A stretch of DNA of 64,000 nucleotides from Paenibacillaceae bacterium (GCA_004134985.1 REGQ01000018.1:54051-118050); one strand, 5' to 3'; positions 47,997-56,934 are shown, numbered from the stretch's first letter. Numbers and translations are program-made. The notes: generated by a model not told the origin, from the letters alone.

Positions 47997-48767
47997 ATGA
48001 GCAGCAATGATACCGAAGCGAACTATTCCGCCGGCAACTATCGGACACCTGATGGCGCGCCTGCGGATATCGTCATATTTACGATTACTTCAACGGATAG
48101 ACAGACCGTCAAGAAATCATTGCCTTCACGCGAACTGCAGGTGCTGTTAATCGAGCGGAAGCAATGGCCGTTCAAGGGACAATGGGCACTGCCTGGAGGG
48201 TTTGCACAGGAGGATGAGACGGTTCATGCATCGGCGCGGCGTGAGCTGGAAGAGGAGACAGGGGTCAAGGACGTTCATATTGAGTATTTGAATGTGTACA
48301 GCGCACCGGGGCGTGATCCGCGCGGCTGGATTATTTCGCATGCCTACTTTGCGCTTGTGCATGAGAAATACCTCGCTGACCGCAGAGCAGCCGATGATGC
48401 GGCGGCAGTGCGCTTGTTTCCGGTCAGCGAGGCGCTTAAGATGGAGCTGGCGTTTGATCACAGCGAAATACTGCGTGACGCGGTAATCAAAGTCAGGGAG
48501 AAGATGGAGACGACAACGATTGCCAAGGAGTTTCTGCCGGAGCTCTTTACGATGAGCGAACTTTATCAGGTCATTCAAACCGTCGTGCCGGATTTTGAGG
48601 AAAAGAATTTTATCCGCAAAATTACGTCAACCCAGTCGCGCAAAGGCATTATTGAAGAAGCGCGCAATGCTGATGGTGAATTGCTCACTTCCAATAGCTA
48701 CTCGCAACGCGCTGCACAGCTGTACCGGTTCACCGATTATGTGCCTGTACTTTCGATTTATCGCTAG
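47997..48767 (+). CDS. Nudix hydrolase with C-terminal winged helix (NrtR-like)
   Basis: Protein of 256 aa: Nudix domain with a full Nudix box (GGFAQEDETVHASARRELEE then ETGV) and a C-terminal ~80-residue region (TMSELYQVIQTVV..FIRKI..) resembling the winged helix of NrtR-type regulators. NrtR proteins bind ADP-ribose and control NAD or sugar genes; some retain hydrolase activity. With all Nudix catalytic Glu present, either role is open. ATG 47997 follows CAGGTGAT; GTG 47988 lies within the SD. It converges with hxlB. Confidence 0.78.
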   Translation: MSSNDTEANYSAGNYRTPDGAPADIVIFTITSTDRQTVKKSLPSRELQVLLIERKQWPFKGQWALPGGFAQEDETVHASARRELEEETGVKDVHIEYLNVYSAPGRDPRGWIISHAYFALVHEKYLADRRAADDAAAVRLFPVSEALKMELAFDHSEILRDAVIKVREKMETTTIAKEFLPELFTMSELYQVIQTVVPDFEEKNFIRKITSTQSRKGIIEEARNADGELLTSNSYSQRAAQLYRFTDYVPVLSIYR

Positions 48768-48785
48768 ATGAACTGGCGTATATCG

Positions 48786-49346
48786 TTACTCAAGGTTGGC
48801 GTGTTTGCCGTACATGGTGTCGGAATTAAGCCCTTTGCGCGCCATCAGCTCCATAATTAAAGCGTCATAGAACAGCAGCAGTGTTTGCTCGAATAAGGAG
48901 GCCATCGGCTGAACCGTTGCAAAACTGTTGCCAGACTGATCTTTTGGCGCGCCTTGCAATTGAACGATCAGATCGGCAGCCTGACCAATGGAAGCATCCG
49001 GCGACAAGGTGACGGTTGCCAGTTTGGCGCCCAGCTTCTTCGCTTTGTGCGCCATGGCTACGAGACTGCCTGTCTCCCCGGAGCCGGAGGCGATGATCAG
49101 GAGATCATTCGCGCCGATCCCCGGTGTCGTCGTTTCGCCAACGACGTGAGCGTGGAGCCCCATATGCATCAGGCGCATCGCGAAGGCTTTGCCCATTAAT
49201 CCGGAACGCCCTGCCCCCGCTACGAAAATATGGCTAGAGCTGACTATAGCTGCCGCAAGCTGCTCCGCTTGTTCCGGTTGAATGGATTGCACAGTGAACT
49301 GAAGTTCCTGAACGATTTGCTCCGCGAATGATTTGGCTGAGCTCAT
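48786..49346 (-). CDS. hxlB: 6-phospho-3-hexuloisomerase
   Basis: SIS-domain isomerase of 186 aa that converts D-arabino-hex-3-ulose 6-phosphate to fructose 6-phosphate, the second step of the ribulose monophosphate path for fixing formaldehyde. Phosphate-binding motifs: VAGAGRSGLMGKAFAMRLMH, GETTTPGIG and IASGSGETGS. Starts five bases after hxlA. Length and order match Bacillus hxlB. Confidence 0.92.
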   Translation of the reverse strand: MSSAKSFAEQIVQELQFTVQSIQPEQAEQLAAAIVSSSHIFVAGAGRSGLMGKAFAMRLMHMGLHAHVVGETTTPGIGANDLLIIASGSGETGSLVAMAHKAKKLGAKLATVTLSPDASIGQAADLIVQLQGAPKDQSGNSFATVQPMASLFEQTLLLFYDALIMELMARKGLNSDTMYGKHANLE

Positions 49347-49351
49347 CGCGG

Positions 49352-49984
49352 TTACCCTTGTGCAATGAGCGATTTCATCTCAGCGGCAACGGCTTTTTTG
49401 TCTTCCTGGCTGGTGATGCCACCGCCGACGATGATCAGATCAGGCTGGGCCGCGATCACTTCCGGCAGCGTAGCGAGTTTGATGCCGCCTGCAACAGCCG
49501 TTTTTGCATTTTTTACAACGCTTTTAATTGTGCGCAGTTCTTCGAACGGACTTTGGCCGGCCGCTTGCAAGTCGTAACCGGTATGCACACAAATATAATC
49601 TGCGCCAAGCGCATCAATTTCACGGGCGCGCTGCGCGATATCTTTCACATTAATCATGTCCACGAGAACGGACTTGCCCTGCTTGCGGGCTTCCTCTACT
49701 GCGCCTTTAATTGTCGCATCGGTCGTTGCGCCGAGTACTGTAATAATATCAGCGCCTGCTTCGGACGCTTTCATAACTTCATAGCCGCCGGCATCCATTA
49801 TTTTCAGGTCTGCGAGCACTTGCAGGGAAGGGAAGGCTTCCTTAATCGCTTTGACCGCATGCAGTCCTTCGTTAATGACAACCGGTGTGCCGATTTCAAC
49901 GATATCAATATATTCCTGTACTTCCCTAACGACTTCGATTGCCTCAGGTATGTTAACCAGGTCCAGCGCTAATTGCAATTTCAT
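49352..49984 (-). CDS. hxlA: 3-hexulose-6-phosphate synthase
   Basis: OMP-decarboxylase-superfamily barrel of 210 aa joining formaldehyde to ribulose 5-phosphate. The metal-site signature DLKIMD, the N-terminal LALDLV and VAGGI/IIVGGGIT phosphate motifs are present. SD AGGGAG at 9 bases. First gene of hxlAB; upstream lies the iterated 19-bp repeat region and then hxlR on the same strand. Its role is formaldehyde detoxification rather than methylotrophy, given that no methanol genes are seen. Confidence 0.93.
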   Translation of the reverse strand: MKLQLALDLVNIPEAIEVVREVQEYIDIVEIGTPVVINEGLHAVKAIKEAFPSLQVLADLKIMDAGGYEVMKASEAGADIITVLGATTDATIKGAVEEARKQGKSVLVDMINVKDIAQRAREIDALGADYICVHTGYDLQAAGQSPFEELRTIKSVVKNAKTAVAGGIKLATLPEVIAAQPDLIIVGGGITSQEDKKAVAAEMKSLIAQG

Positions 49985-50063
49985 TTTAATTTCGCTCCCT
50001 TGAATTTGAAGTGTGCTGCTTAACCCCTATCCTATAGCGTTCTGTTGGAATTGAGAAGTACGC

Positions 50064-50170
50064 ACTTATTCGTAAGGTAATCACCTGGAGGTAATTAATA
50101 CACTATTGGGTGACTGAGTCACCTGCAAGTAAGCTAGTAACCTGGAAGTAACCAGAATGCCTGTAAGCAA
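50064..50170. promoter_or_regulatory. Iterated 19-bp repeats, probable HxlR-binding region
   Basis: Units start every 19 bases: clear copies ACCTGGAGGTAA (50083), ACCTGCAAGTAA (50121), ACCTGGAAGTAA (50140) and GCCTGTAAGCAA (50159), with degenerate units at 50064 and 50102. They fill the gap between hxlR and hxlA. In Bacillus HxlR activates hxlAB through two tandem 25-bp sites; here the number and unit length differ. Confidence 0.7.
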
Positions 50171-50172
50171 CC

Positions 50173-50538
50173 CTAGTCGAGCGGCCGGATTGTTACATTT
50201 TCCATCTCCATCGTGTTCATATAGTTTTTTCCCCATTCATACATCAGATCAAGCACAGGGATCAGGCTGACGCCGTAGTCTGTAAGCGAATATTCAACCT
50301 TTGGCGGCACAACAGGGTAAACTTCCCGATGAATAATCCGGCCCTCCTCCAGCTCGCGGAGCTGATTGACCAGCATTTTCTGGGTTATATCCGGAATAAG
50401 CGATTTCAATTCACTGAATCTTTTCGTGCCTTCCTTGCCCAAATGCCATAATATGATCATTTTCCACTTGCCGCCGATGACGGACAGTGTCAGTTCTTTC
50501 TCGCAGTTATAGACGCGGTTGTCTTTTTTGTCGCTCAT
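50173..50538 (-). CDS. hxlR: HxlR-type transcription activator
   Basis: Winged-helix regulator of 121 aa, close to Bacillus Hxl[58 protein letters not shown] and [13 protein letters not shown]. It senses formaldehyde stress and activates hxlAB. Unlike Bacillus, where hxlR is divergent from hxlA, here it is on the same strand upstream. SD AAAGG about 11 bases before ATG. Confidence 0.92.
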   Translation of the reverse strand: MSDKKDNRVYNCEKELTLSVIGGKWKMIILWHLGKEGTKRFSELKSLIPDITQKMLVNQLRELEEGRIIHREVYPVVPPKVEYSLTDYGVSLIPVLDLMYEWGKNYMNTMEMENVTIRPLD

Positions 50539-50757
50539 ATTTTTCAGGTCCTTTCATGTTGTATCACCTTGCTTGCAGCAGGTTAACATAATTGTAATTA
50601 TTGTACACGCTTGCTCGGGAATTGTACATTTTCCGGTCCGTTCGCGCGTTAAAAATAGAGGAAGCATTCTCGGTGAAATTTTGGTATAATCAATTATTAA
50701 AATGAACGATAACTGCATGGGGTTTAACCCGAAAGCACGGCGAAAAGAGGTAACGTA

Positions 50758-51852
50758 ATGAACAAGCAATCCATTTATGGATTAACTTTCGAACAGTTGA
50801 CAGCATGGCTGCAGCAGTATGGACATAAAAAATTCCGGGCATCGCAAGTATGGGATTGGCTATACCGGAAGCGGGTCAGCCGTTTTTCTGATATGGTGGA
50901 TGTAAACGAGACGTGCTTGCAGGTGTTGGCAGAGCATTATGCGATCGAAACGCTGCAGGAGCATTATAAACAAGAGTCGATGGACGGCACGATCAAGTTT
51001 TTGTTCAAACTGCATGACGGCAATCTCATTGAAACGGTTCTGATGCGTCATAAGTTCGGCTTGTCTGTATGTGTCACCACACAAGTCGGCTGCAACATCG
51101 GCTGCAGCTTCTGTGCGAGCGGATTGCTGCCCAAGAGCCGGGATCTGTCCGCCGGTGAAATTGTCGAGCAGATTATGAAAGTGCAGCATCATTTGGATCG
51201 CGCGGCGAATGACGAGCGGGTGAGCCATGTTGTGGTCATGGGTATCGGCGAGCCCTTCGACAATTACAGCAACCTGGTCGACTTTCTTGAAGTCATCAAG
51301 AACCACAAAGGGCTGGCAATCGGCGCAAGGCATATTACGGTTTCTACCAGCGGCCTCGCTGACAAAATTATTGAATTTGCCGACAGCAGCCTTCACGTAA
51401 ATCTTGCGATTTCATTGCATGCGCCAAACAACGAGCTGCGTACGAAAATTATGAAAATCAACCGGGCAATTCCGATTGAAAAGCTGATGAGCGCGATCGA
51501 TTACTATTTGGACAAGACAAACCGGCGCATTACACTGGAGTATATCTTGCTCAAAGATGTCAATGACCGCATGGAACATGCCCTTGAGCTTGCCGAGTTG
51601 ATCGGGGACCGGCGACAGCTTGTCAACGTCAATCTGATTCCCTATAATCCTGTGGACGAACATAGCCAATATCAGCGGACAGAGCAGGAATCGGTGCGAA
51701 TATTCTTTGATACATTGAAAAAGCAGAGCGTTAGCTGCAGTGTCCGTCTGGAGCATGGCACCGATATTGATGCCGCATGCGGTCAGTTGCGAAGCAAGCA
51801 AATTAAAGCAGGTAACTTGAAATCCCAGGTAATAACCCCTATAATATCATGA
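50758..51852 (+). CDS. Radical-SAM 23S rRNA (adenine-C2)-methyltransferase, RlmN family
   Basis: Protein of 364 aa: N-terminal HhH-like region, radical SAM cluster motif CSFCAS preceded by [15 protein letters not shown], and the C-terminal catalytic Cys in DIDAACGQL. RlmN methylates A2503 of 23S rRNA. It lies alone rather than in the usual rsgA/prkC neighbourhood, which suggests a second copy. [20 protein letters not shown] and the FLFKLHDG...ETVLMRH block match RlmN, not Cfr. SD AGAGGT. A TATAAT with an extended -10 lies at about 50683. Confidence 0.85.
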   Translation: MNKQSIYGLTFEQLTAWLQQYGHKKFRASQVWDWLYRKRVSRFSDMVDVNETCLQVLAEHYAIETLQEHYKQESMDGTIKFLFKLHDGNLIETVLMRHKFGLSVCVTTQVGCNIGCSFCASGLLPKSRDLSAGEIVEQIMKVQHHLDRAANDERVSHVVVMGIGEPFDNYSNLVDFLEVIKNHKGLAIGARHITVSTSGLADKIIEFADSSLHVNLAISLHAPNNELRTKIMKINRAIPIEKLMSAIDYYLDKTNRRITLEYILLKDVNDRMEHALELAELIGDRRQLVNVNLIPYNPVDEHSQYQRTEQESVRIFFDTLKKQSVSCSVRLEHGTDIDAACGQLRSKQIKAGNLKSQVITPIIS

Positions 51853-51925
51853 TGATGCTTAGAACAGGAAGCGTAGGCTTCACGGAAAAAAATGAAACGG
51901 CTCAGTTTATTTTTAGGAGGATGAA

Positions 51926-52567
51926 ATGGCTAAACAAGAAGTGATGATGGTATGTGTCTATTATGGACCGACAGGAGAGCGATTAATTCAAAGAGGTATT
52001 CAATTGTCACAAATGCTGAACGCACCGCTCTTTGTGCTGACGGTCAATACGATCAGAGAAGATGAATACCAGACTGACAAAGAAAAATACTATAATGTAT
52101 GGAAACGGCTTGCCAAAGAAGCGGGAGCTGAGTTTCTGGCGCCGCAGAGCAAAGGGCGCAAGGCAGCAGAAGTCATTGTCGAGACTGCGAAGGAGAAAGG
52201 CGTCACCCAGATGGTCATCGGGCAAACTGCGCAGACGCGCTGGCAGGAAATAACTGGCGGCTCATTTGTCAATGAACTAATTAAACGTATGGGAGCGATT
52301 GACCTGCACATTGTGGCTGTTCAGCGTATCCCTGATAAATTAGAAGAAACGCATGAGCGGGGAGTTCGCAACTACCTTGCATTGATTGACGGGAATTATT
52401 ATATCACCGACCAGCCTGAAGGTGAGAATTCGAAGGAAGGTATTTTCTTCCAGGATCTTCATACCGACTTCGATAATGGACTGTTCAAAGTGAAAATAAA
52501 TAATGAGTATGAATATTGGCATGTGCGCGAAGGCATGGTAGTCGATTGCCCACTTCCAAAAAAATAA
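51926..52567 (+). CDS. Universal-stress-protein-like (KdpD USP type) protein
   Basis: Protein of 213 aa. Residues 1-135 form a USP/ETFP-like alpha/beta domain (VCVYYGPTGERLIQRGIQLS, VIVETAKEKGVTQMVIGQTA, LHIVAVQRI) like that of KdpD sensors. The remaining 80 residues are acidic, of unknown fold. SD AGGAGG at 5 bases. It is a single gene between rlmN-like and fur, closed by a strong terminator. Function unknown. Confidence 0.75.
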   Translation: MAKQEVMMVCVYYGPTGERLIQRGIQLSQMLNAPLFVLTVNTIREDEYQTDKEKYYNVWKRLAKEAGAEFLAPQSKGRKAAEVIVETAKEKGVTQMVIGQTAQTRWQEITGGSFVNELIKRMGAIDLHIVAVQRIPDKLEETHERGVRNYLALIDGNYYITDQPEGENSKEGIFFQDLHTDFDNGLFKVKINNEYEYWHVREGMVVDCPLPKK

Positions 52568-52573
52568 CATCAG

Positions 52574-52616
52574 CCGTGCTGTTGGGAATCGATTCCCGGC
52601 AGCACGGTTTCTTTTT
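52574..52616 (+). terminator. Terminator after the USP-like gene
   Basis: CCGTGCTG (52574-52581) pairs with CAGCACGG (52600-52607), loop with an inner GGGAATC/GATTCCC stem, then TTTCTTTTT. Confidence 0.9.
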
Positions 52617-52690
52617 CGCTTCATTAATAACAGTGCAGCCTCCTAGCAATATTTCTTTGCTTATTTTGGGCAAATGAGCTAGAATTGAAA

Positions 52691-52705
52691 TTAGAATAAT
52701 TCTAA
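52691..52705 (+). promoter_or_regulatory. PerR-type box upstream of fur
   Basis: TTAGAATAATTCTAA is a perfect 7-1-7 palindrome with TTA/TAA ends. This agrees with the PerR consensus TTATAATNATTATAA and not with Fur (TGA...TCA) or Zur. In Bacillus fur is under PerR control. Confidence 0.7.
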
Positions 52706-52780
52706 TCAACTCAGTCGTCCATCATATTAGGCATTGCGATAGATTGGAAAGTGATAATCCCTAGGAGGTGCACATCTACA

Positions 52781-53257
52781 ATGGCCATTGCGGAGCAACT
52801 TACCAAGATCAACCGGCAGTTGAAGAACAAGAGCTATAAGCTGACAGCCCAGCGGGAGGCAACAGTTCGGGTGCTGCTCGAGAATGAGAAGGATCATCTT
52901 AGCGCTGAGGATGTCTATATGCTTGTGAAAGCTAAATATCCAGAGATTGGCCTGGCAACGGTCTACCGTACGCTGGAGCTGCTCAGCGAGCTGCAAATTG
53001 TTGAAAAGATGAATTTCGGCGATGGTGTCGCCCGATTCGACTTGCGCAGGGATGATCATGAACATATGCATCATCATCTGATATGCAGCGAGTGCGGCGC
53101 GGTTGAAGAAATTTTGGATGATTGGCTGCCTGAGCTGGAAAGCCGGCTTGAGCGTGAGATGGGCTTTCAAGTAATGGATCATCGGCTGGACTTTATCGGC
53201 AAGTTTGCAGACTGCAGCAAAGGTGAATGCAGTCGGACACGCAAGAACGTGTCCTAA
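52781..53257 (+). CDS. fur: Ferric uptake regulator
   Basis: Metal-dependent repressor of 158 aa. The N-terminal winged helix (SYKLTAQREATVRVLLENEK, HLSAEDVYMLVK, ATVYRTLELL) and the metal sites (HEHMHHHLICSECG and a C-terminal CSKGEC) closely follow Bacillus Fur. SD AGGAGG at 52763-52768; ATG 52781 is 12 bases away, GTG 52769 is an alternative but would abut the SD. PerR-type box upstream. It would act on the several Fur boxes found in this window. A PerR or Zur identity is less likely because the DNA-reading helix and spacing follow Fur. Confidence 0.87.
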   Translation: MAIAEQLTKINRQLKNKSYKLTAQREATVRVLLENEKDHLSAEDVYMLVKAKYPEIGLATVYRTLELLSELQIVEKMNFGDGVARFDLRRDDHEHMHHHLICSECGAVEEILDDWLPELESRLEREMGFQVMDHRLDFIGKFADCSKGECSRTRKNVS

Positions 53258-53260
53258 AGA

Positions 53261-53311
53261 AACAGGGGCTCTCCCAAAGTCATCTCCGATGACGAAGGGG
53301 GAGCCCCTGTT
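53261..53311. terminator. Bidirectional hairpin between fur and the response regulator
   Basis: AACAGGGGCTC (53261-53271) pairs with GAGCCCCTGTT (53301-53311), with inner CCC/GGG and GTCATC/GATGAC stems. It separates convergent genes; T-runs are short. Confidence 0.7.
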
Positions 53312-53372
53312 GCATGCAATAAATATCGCCGCGAGTCAGTTGCGCTCCAGGAACGGAGGCAGGATAGCGTTG

Positions 53373-54083
53373 TTAATGCTGCTCTTCTAATTGCGGCCCA
53401 GTAAATTTGTATCCGAAGCTGCGCACTGTCATAATATATTCCGGGTTTCGCGGGTTTCGCTCAATCTTATCGCGCAGATGGCTGATGTGAACGTCAACGA
53501 TCCGGGTATTGGCCAAGAAATGATAATCCCAGACACTGCTTAGCAGCTGTTGTCTGCTTAAGGCATTGCCGCGATGTCTGCAGAGGAACAGAAGCAGTTC
53601 AAATTCCTTCGGTGTCAGCTCAATTGGCGCTCCGTCAACGACGACTTCACGCTGGTCGACATGCACTGACAAACGGCCGATTGCATAGACATCCCCCTTG
53701 TTGCTGGCCGGCAGCGCCTGGGTTCGCCGGAGCACAGCCTGAATTCTGGAATTGAGCTCTTGTGGACTGAATGGCTTGCTTAAATAGTCGTCTGCTCCAT
53801 TATCGAGTCCGGCGATCCGGTCGGTCACATCATGCAGCGCCGTCAGAATAATGATAGGAACGGCATTCTCCTGACGGCGCAGTTCCCGGCAAACTTGAAG
53901 CCCATCCATCTTGGGAAGCATTAGATCAAGTATAATTAAATCAGGACGAAATGTTTTCAATACATCGAATACGGCTTCTCCGTCATATATGCAATGCACT
54001 TCATAGCCAATGAGCTTCAAATTAAATTCGATCAGCCGGGAAATAGCCGGTTCATCTTCGACGACCAAAATTTTAGTGTTCAT
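53373..54083 (-). CDS. Orphan OmpR-family response regulator
   Basis: Response regulator of 236 aa with D53 (LILDLMLP), acidic VVED, switch residues and a winged-helix domain with NTRIVDVHISHLRDKI; overall PhoP/ResD-like. ATG 54083 has AAAGGAGAA at the right distance; ATG 54101 would overlap that SD. No histidine kinase gene is on either side, so the partner is elsewhere. Confidence 0.87.
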   Translation of the reverse strand: MNTKILVVEDEPAISRLIEFNLKLIGYEVHCIYDGEAVFDVLKTFRPDLIILDLMLPKMDGLQVCRELRRQENAVPIIILTALHDVTDRIAGLDNGADDYLSKPFSPQELNSRIQAVLRRTQALPASNKGDVYAIGRLSVHVDQREVVVDGAPIELTPKEFELLLFLCRHRGNALSRQQLLSSVWDYHFLANTRIVDVHISHLRDKIERNPRNPEYIMTVRSFGYKFTGPQLEEQH

Positions 54084-54236
54084 TATTTTTCTCCTTTGCA
54101 TGCGAGGTTAACTTCATTATGACTGAGGTTGTTACGCGTTAAATTATGTGATCGTTAACACAGTGTAAAAAAATTGCAAGAGTCAAGGAAAATTTATGAA
54201 AATAACCGGTCTATGCGTTAATTTTAAGATAATGTA

Positions 54237-54266
54237 TTGATAAAAATACTTTATATCCTATATAAT
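54237..54266 (+). promoter_or_regulatory. Sigma-A promoter of the MHYT gene leader
   Basis: TTGATA (54237-54242) and TATAAT (54261-54266) with 18-base spacing. It makes a leader of about 210 bases. Confidence 0.7.
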
Positions 54267-54483
54267 TGGAGAAGTCGTGTAGAAGAAAATTTATCCATTA
54301 TGAGATGCAATGATGTTTTGTCCGTATCTGGGCACTTGGACAAACCGGAGCAAGTAGTGCAACCGACCATTTTTATTCGTGGACGGTTTTTTTGCATTTC
54401 GGACGATAATGGACAAGCTTGGATGAATTAGCGCAAACGGTTTCGCTGCCGAAGACGGCGCGGCTACTAAGGAGGCTACGGTA
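54267..54483 (+). promoter_or_regulatory. Structured leader with intrinsic terminator, possible riboswitch or attenuator
   Basis: AACCGACCA (54362-54370) pairs with TGGACGGTT (54381-54389), one mismatch, followed by seven or more T: an intrinsic terminator before the gene. Upstream, GCACTTG (about 54331) pairs with CAAGTAGTGC. A second GC hairpin (54448-54463) lies near the SD. This is the layout of a regulated leader. I looked for c-di-GMP-I and -II consensus elements and could not match either. Confidence 0.5.
54362..54394 (+). terminator. Intrinsic terminator within the MHYT gene leader
   Basis: Stem of eight pairs with one A-A mismatch, ten-base loop and T-run; lies about 100 bases downstream of the predicted transcription start and 90 bases ahead of the start codon. 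Confidence 0.75.
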
Positions 54484-56934
54484 TTGGGTATGGAGCATGA
54501 TCACGGCACATATAACAGTTGGCTCGTCATATTATCGTATATTATTGCGGCAGCAGCATCCTATTCGGCATTTGATCTGGCGGGCAGAATTCGGATGACC
54601 CGCGGCAAGGCAAGGCTGTTCTGGCTGTGCAGCGGCGCCATTTCCATGGGGCTCGGCATATGGTCGATGCATTTTGTTGGCATGCTTGCTTATTCGCTGT
54701 CTTCACCGGTTTCGTATCAGGTGGATCTCGTGCTTCTGTCCGTGCTGCTAGCTGTGGCCGTATCGGCGATTGCCTTGATGCTCGTGAGCAGGGAGGAGAT
54801 GCGTGGACGCCATCTGCTGGCTGGCGGATTATTGATGGCAGCCGGAATTGCGGGCATGCATTATGTCGGAATGGCTGCAATGATGATTAAAGTTTCCTAT
54901 GATGCAGGGATGGTGGCGGTATCGATTATTGTGGCAGCAGGAGCATCACTTGCCGCACTGTTTCTGCTATACCGCTTCAGGCTCATGAAATCAGGGCCGG
55001 CATTTCTATATAAGCTGGGCAGTGGACTATTGATGGGTGGTGCGATTGCAGGCATGCATTATATCGGAATGGCAGCCGCACAGTTTCACGCACCGATGGA
55101 TCATCACAATTCAGGCATGGATATGGATCAGGGGTTGCTTGCTTATCTTATTACGGCAGGCACATTGGTCATGATTAGCTTCACGCTATTCGGGGTGTTC
55201 GTTAACAAGCGCCTGTCGCAAAAAGATCATACGATTGAAGAAAATGAACGATGGTACCGCTCACTTTATGATAATCATTCGGATGGCATTATTTCTGTCG
55301 GCAAGGATGGAACCATTATCGGCTTTAACCCGGCAGCGTCAAAAATGATTGGCCTGGAGAGAACAAATGATATTCACCAGCCGGTTTCGCAGCTGTCGAA
55401 TATGGTCAACGGGGCAGCGTCCGATCAGAAACACACCTTTCAATTGCAGTCGCTGGCTAAGCAAACAATAAGCTATGAAACGACTTTTTTGGCCCGCGAT
55501 GGCAGTCAGATGGAACTGAATGTCATTCAAGTGCCAGTTGAAATTGACGGCCGCCTGGCCGGCAACCATCTTCTTGTTAAAGATATTACGGTTGAAATGC
55601 GGGCGAAGGAACAAATTCATCATTTAGCCTATCACGATGAATTAACCGGACTTCCCAATCGCCGCCACTTCAACAAACGCCTGCAGGAAAAAATTCAGCA
55701 GAGCAATGGCAGTGATGACTCCTTTGCCGTCTTTGTACTTGATGTTGACCGGTTCAAAATGATTAATGATTCGCTTGGTCACAGCTATGGAGACCAGTTT
55801 CTGCGTGAAGTAGGGGAACGAATCCAGGACAGTATCGCAGCGTATGATGTCATGATCTCACGTATGGGCGGCGACGAGTTTACCTTAATATGCGAACAAT
55901 CTTACACCATAGAGGAATTGAATGAACTTGCGAGCAGTATCATCAAGACGGTTCATCAGCCATTCCATATTAATGAAAGTGATTTCTATGTAACGGCAAG
56001 CATTGGTATTGCGCTCTATCCAGATCATGGAGCAGAAGCAGGGCAACTGCTTAGACACGCAGATACAGCCATGTATGAAGTGAAGAAAAACGGCAAGAAC
56101 GGCTGGAAGTTTTTCACCAATGAGCTTGACAATGTGCTGCTTGAAAAACTGGAGCTGGAAAGCGATCTGCGCAAGGCTGTCAGGCGCAATGAACTGCTGC
56201 TCCATTATCAACCGCAGATCAGAACAGGCGATCACCGGATGATTGGCATCGAGGCGCTTGTACGCTGGCAGCATCCTACCAAAGGCATGTTGTCTCCAGG
56301 GAAATTTATTGCGCTTGCAGAGGAAATTGGTCTAATCTATGATATCGGGACATGGGTGCTGCGGGAAGCGTGCAGACAGATGAAACAGTGGCATCTCGCG
56401 GGAGGACCGCTTATTCCGATTTCCGTTAATTTGTCAGCAGCGCAGTTTCATCAGGAAAATCTCGTGATATATATTACGAAAATACTTGAGGAAACCGGGC
56501 TTTCTCCAGAATACCTGGAACTGGAAATAACCGAAAGCATGATGATGGACCCTTCCGTTTCCGCTGCGATCTTGAAAGAATTGAATCAAATCGGCATTCG
56601 AATCAGTCTGGACGATTTTGGGACCGGCTACAGTTCGCTTAGTTACTTGAAGTTATTTTCGATTAATAAACTGAAGATTGACCGTTCTTTTATTACCGAT
56701 ATTACGATGAATGAGGATGACAAAGCTATCGTGGCTACCATTATCGCCATGGCCCAGCATCTAAAAATGGAAGTTATTGCGGAAGGAATTGAAACGAAGG
56801 ACCAGCTCGATATTTTGACGGCCAATGACTGCAAGGAAATTCAGGGCTTCTACTTCAGCCGACCGCTCTCGGCCAATGACGTTGAAGACGCCTTCTTCGT
56901 GCCTTTGCGTCAACAATCCATTACCTTGTTATGA
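54484..56934 (+). CDS. MHYT-PAS-GGDEF-EAL c-di-GMP turnover protein
   Basis: Membrane protein of 816 aa. Residues about 5-230 form an MHYT sensor with MHF, MHYVGM and MHYIGM helices (expected to bind metal, NO, O2 or CO), then a PAS domain (about 260-370), GGDEF (active motif GGDEF intact; no RxxD I-site), and EAL (EALVRW, DDFGTGYSSL, with catalytic acids present). Both cyclase and phosphodiesterase activity are possible. TTG start with AAGGAGG 8 bases upstream. The stop overlaps the start of a small ORF. Confidence 0.9.
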   Translation: MGMEHDHGTYNSWLVILSYIIAAAASYSAFDLAGRIRMTRGKARLFWLCSGAISMGLGIWSMHFVGMLAYSLSSPVSYQVDLVLLSVLLAVAVSAIALMLVSREEMRGRHLLAGGLLMAAGIAGMHYVGMAAMMIKVSYDAGMVAVSIIVAAGASLAALFLLYRFRLMKSGPAFLYKLGSGLLMGGAIAGMHYIGMAAAQFHAPMDHHNSGMDMDQGLLAYLITAGTLVMISFTLFGVFVNKRLSQKDHTIEENERWYRSLYDNHSDGIISVGKDGTIIGFNPAASKMIGLERTNDIHQPVSQLSNMVNGAASDQKHTFQLQSLAKQTISYETTFLARDGSQMELNVIQVPVEIDGRLAGNHLLVKDITVEMRAKEQIHHLAYHDELTGLPNRRHFNKRLQEKIQQSNGSDDSFAVFVLDVDRFKMINDSLGHSYGDQFLREVGERIQDSIAAYDVMISRMGGDEFTLICEQSYTIEELNELASSIIKTVHQPFHINESDFYVTASIGIALYPDHGAEAGQLLRHADTAMYEVKKNGKNGWKFFTNELDNVLLEKLELESDLRKAVRRNELLLHYQPQIRTGDHRMIGIEALVRWQHPTKGMLSPGKFIALAEEIGLIYDIGTWVLREACRQMKQWHLAGGPLIPISVNLSAAQFHQENLVIYITKILEETGLSPEYLELEITESMMMDPSVSAAILKELNQIGIRISLDDFGTGYSSLSYLKLFSINKLKIDRSFITDITMNEDDKAIVATIIAMAQHLKMEVIAEGIETKDQLDILTANDCKEIQGFYFSRPLSANDVEDAFFVPLRQQSITLL

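Noticed and set aside
50758..51852. Cfr antibiotic-resistance methyltransferase
   Set aside because: Sequence blocks such as FLFKLHDG and [16 protein letters not shown] follow RlmN rather than Cfr.
54267..54483. Known c-di-GMP-I (GEMM) riboswitch
   Set aside because: GCGCAAAC and GGCTAC pieces occur near 54432-54478 but in the wrong order and after the terminator, so the consensus is not met.
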